The notes beneath the pieces were generated by a model that had not been told where the DNA came from, ran no database searches, and saw nothing but the letters and a program-made list of their open reading frames with translations. A program made the translations under genes and the position numbers. A DNA stretch of 10,804 nt from assembly GCA_031268395.1 (NCBI GenBank), contig JAIRXI010000368.1:1-10804 (forward strand). The letters run 5' to 3'. Shown piece after piece: positions 1 to 6,739 of the stretch. Origin of the DNA: Tannerella sp. GTDB lineage: Bacteria > Bacteroidota > Bacteroidia > Bacteroidales > Tannerellaceae. The first letter of the stretch is position 1, and each line of letters opens with the position of its first letter.

Positions 1-199
1 CGATGCCGTCGGGGAGGCGGAACGGCCTGCCGTGCGAGGGATCACTGTTGCGATTCGCGGCGTGGCGGCCGGCTTTGTTCCGAAGAAAACCTGTACACGC
101 AAACCGTCCCCGTCCGGAGGCGGAGGAACTCGCCGGCGCGACAGGGGCGTCGGCGCCGAAAAGCGAAGGTTGCTTGATAAAGTTTCTCTGTATAGACAT
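1..199 (-). CDS. Possible 5' end of an unidentified gene, cut by the window edge
   Basis: An ATG at 199-197 opens a leftward frame with no stop through to base 1 (66 codons), beginning MSIQRNFIKQPSLFGADAP. I do not recognise the product. Support: a Bacteroidetes-type -7 element (TACCTTTG, 230-223) lies 23 bp upstream, GC content rises sharply once the frame begins, and third codon positions are mostly G or C. Against: the visible peptide is rich in Ser, Ala, Gly and Arg with no recognisable domain, and other frames on both strands are also open over much of this GC-rich stretch. It could therefore be another frame, a leader region, or the 3' end of a rightward gene. The call rests mainly on the promoter and start codon. 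Confidence 0.33.
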   Translation of the reverse strand, partial: MSIQRNFIKQPSLFGADAPVAPASSSASGRGRFACTGFLRNKAGRHAANRNSDPSHGRPFRLPDGI

Positions 200-222
200 C
201 TTTTATTTAATTCAAATCGCCG

Positions 223-230
223 CAAAGGTA
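223..230 (-). promoter_or_regulatory. Putative Bacteroidetes -7 promoter element
   Basis: The leftward strand reads TACCTTTG, an exact match to TAnnTTTG, followed by the GC-GC context common after this element in Bacteroidetes. No clear -33 TTTG lies 19-21 bp upstream. Transcription would start near 220, about 20 bases before the ATG at 199. Confidence 0.42.
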
Positions 231-424
231 ACAGAAAAAGCAAATCCCTGCACTAATCCCGCAAATATTATTTCTTAAATAAAACTAAACGCCAGAAAAT
301 AAGGAGAGCATCAATGGAGAGTTGAGCGTTGACAGTTTAATTCAACATGTTCATTGGACATTCTCCCTGTCGTGTCCGACGGTGAAAATTAGTTTGTCTG
401 AATGTTTTAAATGCTTATCCATTG
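231..424. other. AT-rich intergenic stretch without a recognisable gene
   Basis: This stretch separates the left-edge promoter from the palindrome array. It is AT-rich, has no convincing start codon with upstream signals, and no RNA gene that I recognise. A short imperfect inverted repeat (GTTGA ... TCAAC) lies near 328-347 but has no T-run or other supporting feature. I see nothing else in it. Confidence 0.6.
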
Positions 425-611
425 CTTCGGCGCTTGCCGAAAGGGGTTCGCACCCCTGCGAGACGGTTTCGGCACGTGCCGAAAGGGGTTTGCACCCTTG
501 CAAGACGGTTTCGGCAAGCGCCGAAAGAGGTTCGCACCCCTGCAAAACGGTTTCGGCAAGCGCCGAAAGAGGTTTGCACCCCTGCGAAACGGTTTCGGCA
601 AGCGCCGAAAG
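425..611. repeat. Tandem array of five palindromes, 42-bp period
   Basis: Five copies of an 18-bp palindrome of the form TTTCGGC-NNNN-GCCGAAA end at 441, 484, 526, 568 and 610, spaced by 42 bp (the first copy lacks its leading T and has the loop reversed). The copy at 467-484 is a perfect palindrome, TTTCGGCACGTGCCGAAA. Between them lie four similar segments centred on GTTYGCACCCYTGCRARAC, which can fold into a second, weaker hairpin. In the first two spacers the arms differ but remain paired (TCGCA/TGCGA versus TTGCA/TGCAA). Because 42 is a multiple of three and the unit lacks stops, all six frames are open across the array. It begins 35 bp beyond the methyltransferase stop codon. I judge it non-coding; its role is unknown. 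Confidence 0.9.
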
Positions 612-645
612 CGACGCTACCTGCAAATTGCAAATGTCTGTATGT

Positions 646-1572
646 TTACACGGCATTCCACGCAAATTCCAATTGTTTCGTTTGTTGCTTCTCTTTTAAG
701 CCATGATTGTGCTGTGCAAATTCGTTTGTATCGAAATTGCAGACAAGCGCTTCGACTACCTCGCGACGATTCTCAATATTTCCGCCATTATGATAAAAAT
801 GATCTCTGGTGAGGATGTTAAATGTATTCCAGTATTTTTTTATCATTTCATTTTCGCGCCAGTCATTGTGATGCCAGGTGGAGAGAATGAATTTTGCTTT
901 CGTGTTGCAGAGTAAATTAAATAATTGTTCCTCATCCTTTTCAGTCCATCCGTTATAGTAATCCACATGGCGGCCATAATAGGGCGGATCACAGTAGATT
1001 ATATCATCTTCGGTTGCCATCGGAATGATTTCCGTGAATGATTTATTGTGAAAAATCCAGTCGGGTTCAGCTTGGATGACTTGCGATACGCTATCTATTT
1101 GGTTGATTATTTTTGTAATGTATGCCTGTGCAAAACGGTCGGGTTTCTTACAGAACGGGATATTCCAGTTTCCCTTGCTTCCGAAGCGCATCATGCCGTT
1201 AAATCCCGCGCGGGAAAGGAAGATAAAATCAAATGGAGAGTATTCTCCGCTATTGAAACGGGAACGCACGGCCAAATAATGGTCGTAACCGTCGTTTCCT
1301 GCTTTTCTCAATTTTTCTCCTTCTTCCTGAAGGTAGCGTTTCATTAGCGAAGAGGTTATTTTGTGTATCTGAACCGATTGATAGAAATTGATAATGTGCG
1401 GATTGGTATCATTGAGAATGGCTCTTTTGTATCCTGCGTTAAAAGCGACTACGCCTGTTCCCAAAAACGGTTCTATCCACCGTCCGTTTACTTTCGGGGC
1501 AACATCTTGAATCCAGGGCACAAGTTTGGTTTTGATACCCTGACTTTTGACGGGAGGAACAATTACTTTCAT
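646..1572 (-). CDS. DNA adenine-N6 methyltransferase, M.EcoRV-like (D12 class)
   Basis: The 308-residue product transfers a methyl group from S-adenosylmethionine to adenine N6 in DNA. Visible motifs: the SAM-binding motif EPFLGTG at residues 34-40, the family segment FNGMMRF at 124-130, and the catalytic DPPY at 195-198. The opening VPPVKSQGIKTKLVP and the segments DTNPH, FCKKP.RFAQAYITKI and STWHHND.REN match what I remember of EcoRV methyltransferase much better than Dam or DpnM, so GATATC is the likely target; this is inference from memory of the family. Two GATATC sites lie in the window (8167-8172, 9164-9169). The gene is AT-rich (about 32-47% GC in sampled 60-base lines against about 67% in a sampled hflX line), suggesting transfer. 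It starts 4 bp after a 43-codon ORF. No restriction enzyme is visible, so it may be an orphan or a remnant of a restriction-modification system. Confidence 0.93.
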   Translation of the reverse strand: MKVIVPPVKSQGIKTKLVPWIQDVAPKVNGRWIEPFLGTGVVAFNAGYKRAILNDTNPHIINFYQSVQIHKITSSLMKRYLQEEGEKLRKAGNDGYDHYLAVRSRFNSGEYSPFDFIFLSRAGFNGMMRFGSKGNWNIPFCKKPDRFAQAYITKIINQIDSVSQVIQAEPDWIFHNKSFTEIIPMATEDDIIYCDPPYYGRHVDYYNGWTEKDEEQLFNLLCNTKAKFILSTWHHNDWRENEMIKKYWNTFNILTRDHFYHNGGNIENRREVVEALVCNFDTNEFAQHNHGLKEKQQTKQLEFAWNAV

Positions 1573-1576
1573 GTTA

Positions 1577-1708
1577 CTATTTTTTTACGATTTTATTCAA
1601 TAAGTCCGTGCGTCCTTTAAATTCCAGGAAGTCTCTTAAATTGGTAATTTTGATGGTTTTCCCGTTCTTCAGCATGGTTGCCGAACCGAAATTCATCCAG
1701 AACCCCAT
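1577..1708 (-). CDS. Unrecognised 43-residue ORF between the flippase and methyltransferase genes
   Basis: This short frame starts MGFWMNFGSATMLKNGK and ends in a basic tail, LLNKIVKK. It is lysine-rich, with no signal peptide or membrane segment. The ATG lies 6 bp after the flippase stop and in the same frame as the flippase (TGA-GCT-AAA-ATG). Its stop TAG precedes the methyltransferase ATG by 4 bp, so the two are probably translated together. GGTGAG, 6 bp upstream, is a weak ribosome-binding site. Composition matches the methyltransferase (about 37% GC over 1621-1680), not the flippase. It may be the surviving C-terminal end of a lost restriction endonuclease or a small accessory protein. 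I do not recognise a family; both functional ideas are inference from position. Confidence 0.5.
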   Translation of the reverse strand: MGFWMNFGSATMLKNGKTIKITNLRDFLEFKGRTDLLNKIVKK

Positions 1709-1714
1709 TTTAGC

Positions 1715-3004
1715 TCACCGGATCTTCCGGAAATGGAAGCAGTTCCTCAGTTTGGCAAAATCTTCTCCTGAAGGGAGCAACTCACGCAGGGAGGTGTGCG
1801 TCTGGCGGACAAAGACGGTCAGCGAAAACAGCAGCATGGTCGAAAAAGCGATACTGGTCGACACCGCCGAACCGGGTATGCCATATACCGGTATCAGCAA
1901 ACTGCCGGAAATCAGCAGCGTCAGCAGCCCCGTACACGAACAGGCTGCACTGTATTTCACCTTCCCCGTCCCGATAAAATAATGGCTCAGGATGTTGTTG
2001 GCGCCAAACATCACGATCCCGACCGACAGTCCCCCGATCACTTTCCGGATGCCCCGAAACTCGGCCGTGAACAGGTAGTCGGTATATATGCGTTCGGGAA
2101 TGAGCAGGATCAGGATGGTGACCGGTATGAGGGCGCAATAAGTCCATTTGAAAAAGCGAAGCGTCTGTTGCCGCTGCATTTCCGGGTCGGACGTCCTGGC
2201 TACCTGACTGTAGGAGATGGCGCTTATGCTCCGGTTGATGTGCCAGACGCTTTCGGAAATGCGCGTGCCGGCGTCGAGCAACCCTACCTGCCCGTAACCG
2301 CTCAGGCGCTGTAGCAGGAAATAGTTCAGGCGCGCCGTCAGTCCTTCCATCAGGTTGTCCACACTGCTCCACAGGCCGTAGGAAAACATTTTTCCCACCA
2401 GGCGGAAGAATGGCGGATGGCAGACAGGCTGCGGTTTCTTCCCGCGCCGGATGCATGACGGGCATAAAAGCAGCAGGCTCGCAAGCCAGGCAAGGGCATT
2501 CGAGAGGTACATCCCCCACAGGTAGCCTTCTACATCCTGCTTTCCGGCAATGTAGTATATGTACAGCAAGATAAGGAACAGGGAGCTTCCCTGAATCACA
2601 AGCGTCGTATTGAATGCTCCGATGCGGCCTTTTCCCAGCAGGATGCGCGAATGAATCCCCACGAGCGAGAGCAGCGTTGCCAGTCCACAGACTTCTGCGC
2701 CGAAGCCTGCCGGCAGCAGGCCCGTCAGCGCCATGACGCCGCAGGCGGCCACCGACCCGGCAAAGGCCCATACATACGCCGGCCAGACGACATGACGCAA
2801 CGGATAGCGGTTCATGTGATACACGATTGTGTTTCCGCAAAACACGCCGTTGAAAAGGAAAACGATGTTGGCCGACGCATATATCACGCCGGCCTGCCCC
2901 ATGCCGTGAAGACCCAGCGTTTTCCCGTTGATGAAGATCAGCGCCAGGTTCAGCGCCGCCGTCGCGTATCGGGCAGCGATCGTTCCCAGTACTTTTTTCA
3001 GCAT
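1715..3004 (-). CDS. MOP-superfamily polysaccharide flippase-like membrane protein
   Basis: The 429-residue product is an integral membrane protein resembling the lipopolysaccharide O-unit/oligosaccharide flippases of the MOP (MATE-like) superfamily, which move lipid-linked sugars across the inner membrane. The family call rests on length, many hydrophobic segments (for example IPVTILILLIP and LLTLLISGSLLIPVYGIPGSAVSTS), the N-terminal ALNLALIFINGKTLG pattern and the late glycine-rich VYGIPGSAVS segment typical of these proteins. I chose the ATG at 3004 (MLKKVLGTIAARY) because GGAGG lies about 10 bp upstream; the frame extends 59 codons further 5', but that extension overlaps hflX and is low-complexity and arginine-rich. 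It follows hflX by 55 bp, same strand. No glycosyltransferase genes are nearby, so its substrate cannot be inferred. The end abuts the AT-rich methyltransferase island, leaving open whether its C-terminus is native. Confidence 0.82.
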   Translation of the reverse strand: MLKKVLGTIAARYATAALNLALIFINGKTLGLHGMGQAGVIYASANIVFLFNGVFCGNTIVYHMNRYPLRHVVWPAYVWAFAGSVAACGVMALTGLLPAGFGAEVCGLATLLSLVGIHSRILLGKGRIGAFNTTLVIQGSSLFLILLYIYYIAGKQDVEGYLWGMYLSNALAWLASLLLLCPSCIRRGKKPQPVCHPPFFRLVGKMFSYGLWSSVDNLMEGLTARLNYFLLQRLSGYGQVGLLDAGTRISESVWHINRSISAISYSQVARTSDPEMQRQQTLRFFKWTYCALIPVTILILLIPERIYTDYLFTAEFRGIRKVIGGLSVGIVMFGANNILSHYFIGTGKVKYSAACSCTGLLTLLISGSLLIPVYGIPGSAVSTSIAFSTMLLFSLTVFVRQTHTSLRELLPSGEDFAKLRNCFHFRKIR

Positions 3005-3059
3005 CTGCTTTTGCCCTCCGCGATGCCGTATCCGCGCACCGCCCTTCCTGTCTTTCCGG

Positions 3060-4316
3060 TCATTCGCGCCCTCCCGTTTCCCCGTCCGGCCATGCGCAGA
3101 GCGTATCCTCTTCGCTGTAGTCCTGATAGAGGAAGTCGCTGTAGGGGAAGCGCCGGACGTGAATCTCCCGCGCCCGTTCATAGAGGAGCGATTTCAGCGC
3201 ATCAATGTTCACGGATTCCTTTGCCGAGATGAAGATGCATTTGTCAGGCAGTTTTGCCATCCAGGTTTCCTCCAGTTCGTTCAGCGGGATATTCTCCCGC
3301 ACGCGCGGCGTCAGGTCGTCTTCCTCTCTGGGAAGGAAGGTGAAGGCGTCAGTCTTGTTGAATACAATGAGGAGAGGCTTTTCCCCGCAGTCGATCTCGG
3401 CCAGCGTCCTGCTGACCACTTCGATCTGTTCTTCGAACGAAGGATGCGAGATGTCGACGACGTGCAGCAGCAGGTCGGCTTCGCGCACTTCGTCCAGCGT
3501 CGACTTGAAGGATTCGATCAGTTCGGTCGGCAGTTTACGGATGAATCCGACCGTGTCGGAGAGCAGAAAAGGCAGGTTTCCGACGATCACTTTGCGTACC
3601 GTCGTATCCAGCGTGGCAAACAGTTTGTTTTCGGCAAAGACGGCGCTCTTGCTCAGCCGCGTCATCAGCGTCGACTTCCCCGCGTTTGTGTACCCGACCA
3701 GCGCGACGCGTACCAGCCGGCCGCGGTTTCTGCGCTGGGCGGATTTCTGGCGGTCGATCTCGACCAGTTCGCGTTTCAGTCGGGCGATCCGGTCCAGGAT
3801 GATGCGCCGGTCGGTTTCCAGCTGTGTCTCGCCCGGCCCGCGCATGTGAATGCCGCCTCGCTGCCGTTCGAGGTGCGTCCAGAGCCGCGTCAGCCGGGGC
3901 AGCATATACCGGTACTGCGCCAGTTCGACCTGTGTCCGGGCGTGCGCCGTCTGTGCGCGGCGGGCAAAGATGTCGAGAATCAGGTGGGTGCGGTCCAGAA
4001 TCCGTATCTTCAGCACTTTCTCGATGTTGCGCAGTTGTTTGGCCGACAGTTCGTCGTCGAAAATTGCGATGCCGATGTCGTTTTCGGCCACGTATTCGCC
4101 GATCTGCTGCAGTTTGCCCGTCCCGACGAAGGTGACGGCGTGGGGCATCTCCAGCCGCTGGACAAACTGCCTGACCGGCTCAATACCGGCCGTCTCGGCC
4201 AGAAATGCCAGTTCGGTCAGATATTCAACGACCTGCCTCTCGCTTTGATCGGGCGTGACCAGCCCTACCAGTACGGCCTTCTCCGTACGCTCTTCCGTAA
4301 TAATAAATTCTTTCAA
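3060..4316 (-). CDS. hflX: HflX, ribosome-associated GTPase
   Basis: HflX binds the 50S/70S ribosome and, in species where it has been studied, splits or rescues stalled ribosomes under stress. The 418-residue product shows the HflX N-domain signature GPGETQLETDRR (160-171) and the G domain: G1 GYTNAGKS (208-215), G3 DTVG (254-257), G4 NKTD (320-323) and a later ISAKES resembling G5. I place the start at the TTG at 4316-4314, giving MKEFIITEERTEKAVLVGL, because the family core begins here; the 65 codons upstream are basic, unlike HflX, and run through the promoter zone. A -7 element (4344-4337) lies 20 bp upstream and there is no clear Shine-Dalgarno site. The flippase gene follows after 55 bp. 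Confidence 0.93.
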   Translation of the reverse strand: MKEFIITEERTEKAVLVGLVTPDQSERQVVEYLTELAFLAETAGIEPVRQFVQRLEMPHAVTFVGTGKLQQIGEYVAENDIGIAIFDDELSAKQLRNIEKVLKIRILDRTHLILDIFARRAQTAHARTQVELAQYRYMLPRLTRLWTHLERQRGGIHMRGPGETQLETDRRIILDRIARLKRELVEIDRQKSAQRRNRGRLVRVALVGYTNAGKSTLMTRLSKSAVFAENKLFATLDTTVRKVIVGNLPFLLSDTVGFIRKLPTELIESFKSTLDEVREADLLLHVVDISHPSFEEQIEVVSRTLAEIDCGEKPLLIVFNKTDAFTFLPREEDDLTPRVRENIPLNELEETWMAKLPDKCIFISAKESVNIDALKSLLYERAREIHVRRFPYSDFLYQDYSEEDTLCAWPDGETGGRE

Positions 4317-4336
4317 TGCATTGCGTATTTTCGCTG

Positions 4337-4344
4337 CAAAAATA
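4337..4344 (-). promoter_or_regulatory. Putative -7 promoter element of hflX
   Basis: The leftward strand reads TATTTTTG followed by CAGCG, matching TAnnTTTG plus the usual downstream GC context. The predicted leader before the TTG start is about 18 bases. No clear -33 TTTG is found 19-21 bp upstream, so this is half a promoter match. Confidence 0.42.
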
Positions 4345-4359
4345 AACAATTTTCGGCGA

Positions 4360-4381
4360 CCGGACGCTTTCCGGACGCTTT
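4360..4381. repeat. Adjacent 11-bp direct repeat
   Basis: CCGGACGCTTT occurs twice back to back (4360-4370 and 4371-4381), upstream of the hflX -7 element in the hflX/pfkA divergent region. It sits where a -33 box or upstream regulator site would be expected, but could be chance slippage; no function can be assigned. Confidence 0.45.
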
Positions 4382-4510
4382 TCCGGTTCCCGCAGAAAAC
4401 GGTTATTCGGGAACGTGACTTGAAAACAGTTTTTCGTGACAAATATAACGGTTGTACTTCGAGTACGTTTACAGGCAGGATGGGCGTGTCCCTGATTTTT
4501 ATTTTACACA

Positions 4511-4542
4511 CTTGGAAATCTCGGAATTTTCATGTACGTTTG
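4511..4542 (+). promoter_or_regulatory. Bacteroidetes-type promoter of pfkA
   Basis: CTTG at 4511-4514 (resembling the -33 TTTG) is followed, after 20 bp, by an exact -7 element TACGTTTG at 4535-4542. Spacing falls in the expected 19-21 bp. Transcription should begin near 4545, giving a leader of about 41 bases before the pfkA ATG. Confidence 0.65.
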
Positions 4543-4585
4543 CAGCGGTAACTTTACCATATTATATTATTCTAATGAAATCATT

Positions 4586-5569
4586 ATGTCACAAACTATC
4601 AAATGCGTAGGCGTACTGACGTCCGGAGGCGACGCGCCGGGAATGAATGCGGCGATCCGCGCTGTCACCCGGTCGGCCATATATAACGGCATGGTTGTAA
4701 AAGGCATTTACCGTGGCTACAGGGGACTGATCACAAATGAAATAGAGACGTTCCGGACGCAGAACGTCAGCAATATCGTCCAGCGCGGCGGGACGATTCT
4801 CAAAACCGCCCGCTGCGAAGAGTTCCGGACGCCGGAAGGCCGCAGTCAGGCATACAATACGCTCTGCCGGGAACAGATCGACGCGCTGGTGGTGATCGGC
4901 GGCGACGGCAGCCTGACGGGGGCGCGCCTGCTGGCGCAGGAGCATAACTATCCGATTGTCGGCCTGCCCGGAACGATCGACAACGACCTCTACGGGACAG
5001 ACATTACCATCGGCTACGACACGGCGCTGAACACCGTGATGGAATGTGTGGACAAGATACGCGACACGGCTTCGTCGCACGAACGGCTGTTCTTTATCGA
5101 AGTGATGGGACGCGACGCCGGTTTCCTGGCCCTGAACGGGGCCATTGCGTCGGGCGCGGAGGCGGCCATCATCCCCGAAATATCAATGGAGAAAGACCAG
5201 CTGGCCGAAATGATTGAAACCGGTTTCCGAAAGTCGAAAAACAGCAGTATCGTACTGGTGGCCGAAAGCGAAGTGACAGGCGGAGCTATTGGCGTGGCGG
5301 AACGGGTGAAAAACGAATACCCGCAGTTTGAAGTCCGCGTCTCCATTCTGGGTCACCTGCAACGGGGCGGCTCACCCTCGGCTCAGGACCGTATCCTGGC
5401 TACGCGTATGGGGGTGGCGGCAATCGACGCCCTGCTGGACGACCAGCGAAACGTGATGATCGGTATCCAGAACGGGGAAATCGTACATGTCCCGTTTGCC
5501 AAAGCCATCAAGAACGACAAGCCAATCAACCGGGATTTGCTGAATACGCTCCGGATTGTCTCCACATAA
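4586..5569 (+). CDS. pfkA: ATP-dependent 6-phosphofructokinase
   Basis: PfkA phosphorylates fructose 6-phosphate to fructose 1,6-bisphosphate in the cytoplasm, the committed step of glycolysis. The 327-residue length is normal for the bacterial enzyme. Motifs: nucleotide-binding [15 protein letters not shown] near residues 11-25, GGDGS at 105-109, the catalytic PGTIDND at 128-134, MGRDAGF, and [13 protein letters not shown] near the C-terminus. Glycine in GGDGS and PGTIDND (rather than GGDD and PKTIDND) points to ATP rather than pyrophosphate as phosphoryl donor. I chose the ATG at 4586 ([15 protein letters not shown]); an upstream in-frame ATG at 4532 overlaps the promoter. The gene diverges from hflX with its own promoter and converges on meaB, with a 23-bp repeat array between them. 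Confidence 0.97.
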   Translation: MSQTIKCVGVLTSGGDAPGMNAAIRAVTRSAIYNGMVVKGIYRGYRGLITNEIETFRTQNVSNIVQRGGTILKTARCEEFRTPEGRSQAYNTLCREQIDALVVIGGDGSLTGARLLAQEHNYPIVGLPGTIDNDLYGTDITIGYDTALNTVMECVDKIRDTASSHERLFFIEVMGRDAGFLALNGAIASGAEAAIIPEISMEKDQLAEMIETGFRKSKNSSIVLVAESEVTGGAIGVAERVKNEYPQFEVRVSILGHLQRGGSPSAQDRILATRMGVAAIDALLDDQRNVMIGIQNGEIVHVPFAKAIKNDKPINRDLLNTLRIVST

Positions 5570-5581
5570 GGAAAGAGCGGT

Positions 5582-5635
5582 TTCCCTTCTAAGGGAAGGG
5601 AGGCTTCCCTTCTAAGGGAAGAGTGCTTTCCCTTA
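5582..5635. repeat. 23-bp tandem repeat with hairpins between pfkA and meaB
   Basis: TTCCCTTCTAAGGGAA, a hairpin with 7-bp arms and a 2-base centre, occurs at 5582-5597 and 5605-5620. A third, truncated copy (TTCCCTTA) starts at 5628, so the period is exactly 23 bp. The array lies 12 bp after the pfkA stop and 9 bp after the meaB stop on the other strand. The symmetric arms and convergent position suggest a two-way transcription end site, but no U-rich tract follows on either strand, so it is not a standard intrinsic terminator. Confidence 0.82.
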
Positions 5636-5644
5636 TGACGGGAG

Positions 5645-6739
5645 TTATTCCCCTCTTTTCAGGAAAAGGTCGATCAACTGTCTGGCGGCGACGAAAGAAC
5701 TGAGTTCGCTGTTCAGCACTCGCTGCTCCATCCGGGGCAGCAGGCGCTCAATATCGGGATGGTGATAGAAGGCGTTGTGCAGCATGTCCCGGATGCTTTC
5801 ATACATCCAGTAGCGGGACTGTTCATTCCGCCGGAGTTCAAAATATCCGCTGGCTTTCGTAAAGGCGATGCTGGCGTCGATCATGTCCCAGATTTCTTTT
5901 ATGCCCGTCTGATAATAGCCTGAATAGGTAAGCACCTGCGGCGTCCAGCCGGATGCCGCGGGAGGGAAGAGGTGCAGCGCGTTCCGGAAATGCGATGCAG
6001 CCAGTCTGGCACGGTCGATGTTGTCGCCGTCGGCCTTGTTGATGACTATGCCGTCGGCCATCTCCATGATGCCGCGCTTGATGCCCTGCAATTCATCTCC
6101 CGTGCCGGCCAGCTGAATCAGCAGGAAGAAGTCGACCATCGAATGGACGGCCGTCTCGCTTTGTCCGACGCCGACCGTTTCCACAAAAATGGTATCGAAA
6201 CCGGCCGCTTCACACAGGATAATGGTTTCACGCGTCTTGCGGGCCACTCCGCCCAGCGAACCGGCCGTCGGGGAGGGGCGTATAAACGCATTTTTTTCGC
6301 GCGAGAGGACTTCCATGCGCGTCTTGTCGCCCAGGATACTGCCCCGGGAACGTTCGCTGCTGGGGTCGATGGCGAGTACGGCCAGTTTGTGGCCTTTCTG
6401 GAGCATGTGCATCCCGAAGGCGTCGATGGACGTACTTTTTCCGGCTCCCGGCACGCCTGTAATCCCGATCCGTACGGAATGGCCGCTCCGCGGGAGGCAT
6501 TGCTCGATGATTTCCTGCGCTTGCCGGTGATGTTCGTCTTTGACGCTTTCGATCAGCGTGACGGCCTGGCTGAGGATGGCTATGTCGCCGCGAAAGATGC
6601 CTTCCGTAAACTCGGAGGTGGTATGCCGTTCGGGGCGATGGAGCTTTTTGAAATAGGGGTTGACGGTCGGAACGTCCGCCACTCCCCCATTTACTTTCAG
6701 CCCCCTGTACTGTGCCTCGTTTTCGGGATGTTCCATCAT
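5645..6739 (-). CDS. meaB: MeaB, GTPase chaperone of methylmalonyl-CoA mutase
   Basis: MeaB (older name ArgK) is a SIMIBI-class G protein that guards adenosylcobalamin-dependent methylmalonyl-CoA mutase and gates its cofactor loading. In Bacteroidales the mutase serves the succinate-propionate route. The 364-residue product has G1 GVPGAGKST (95-103), the DPSS element (125-128), the switch ETVGVGQSE (187-195) and G4 NKAD (234-237), with the family's alpha-helical C-terminal dimerisation part. I chose the first of two adjacent ATGs (6739): it forms a 4-bp ATGA overlap with the preceding DUF1573 stop and has AAGGA about 7 bp upstream. The frame runs open for 146 codons further upstream, but only as a shadow of that gene. 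No mutase subunits lie in the window. Confidence 0.95.
   Translation of the reverse strand: MMEHPENEAQYRGLKVNGGVADVPTVNPYFKKLHRPERHTTSEFTEGIFRGDIAILSQAVTLIESVKDEHHRQAQEIIEQCLPRSGHSVRIGITGVPGAGKSTSIDAFGMHMLQKGHKLAVLAIDPSSERSRGSILGDKTRMEVLSREKNAFIRPSPTAGSLGGVARKTRETIILCEAAGFDTIFVETVGVGQSETAVHSMVDFFLLIQLAGTGDELQGIKRGIMEMADGIVINKADGDNIDRARLAASHFRNALHLFPPAASGWTPQVLTYSGYYQTGIKEIWDMIDASIAFTKASGYFELRRNEQSRYWMYESIRDMLHNAFYHHPDIERLLPRMEQRVLNSELSSFVAARQLIDLFLKRGE

Noticed and set aside
328..347. Inverted repeat GTTGA/TCAAC as an insertion-sequence end
   Set aside because: Arms are only five bases, no transposase or target duplication is visible nearby, and chance occurrence is likely in AT-rich DNA.
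425..611. CRISPR array
   Set aside because: The period is regular but the sequences between palindromes are near-identical, not unique spacers, and no cas genes are present.
322..812. Several overlapping ORFs of 64-133 codons on both strands over the 42-bp array, as genes
   Set aside because: They exist only because the 42-bp unit has no stops in any frame. They lack promoters and ribosome-binding sites, and share no codon-use signal with neighbours.
3005..3181. 59-codon N-terminal extension of the flippase-like protein
   Set aside because: It is arginine-rich, overlaps the end of hflX and precedes a good ribosome-binding site and methionine at 3004.
1796..4418. Long antisense ORFs opposite the flippase and hflX genes (up to 496 codons)
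   Set aside because: High GC content leaves the complementary frames open. They show no family motifs, while the leftward frames carry clear ones.
5582..5635. Standard Rho-independent terminator
   Set aside because: Hairpins are present but no run of U follows on either strand, and the stems are short. Listed as a repeat instead.
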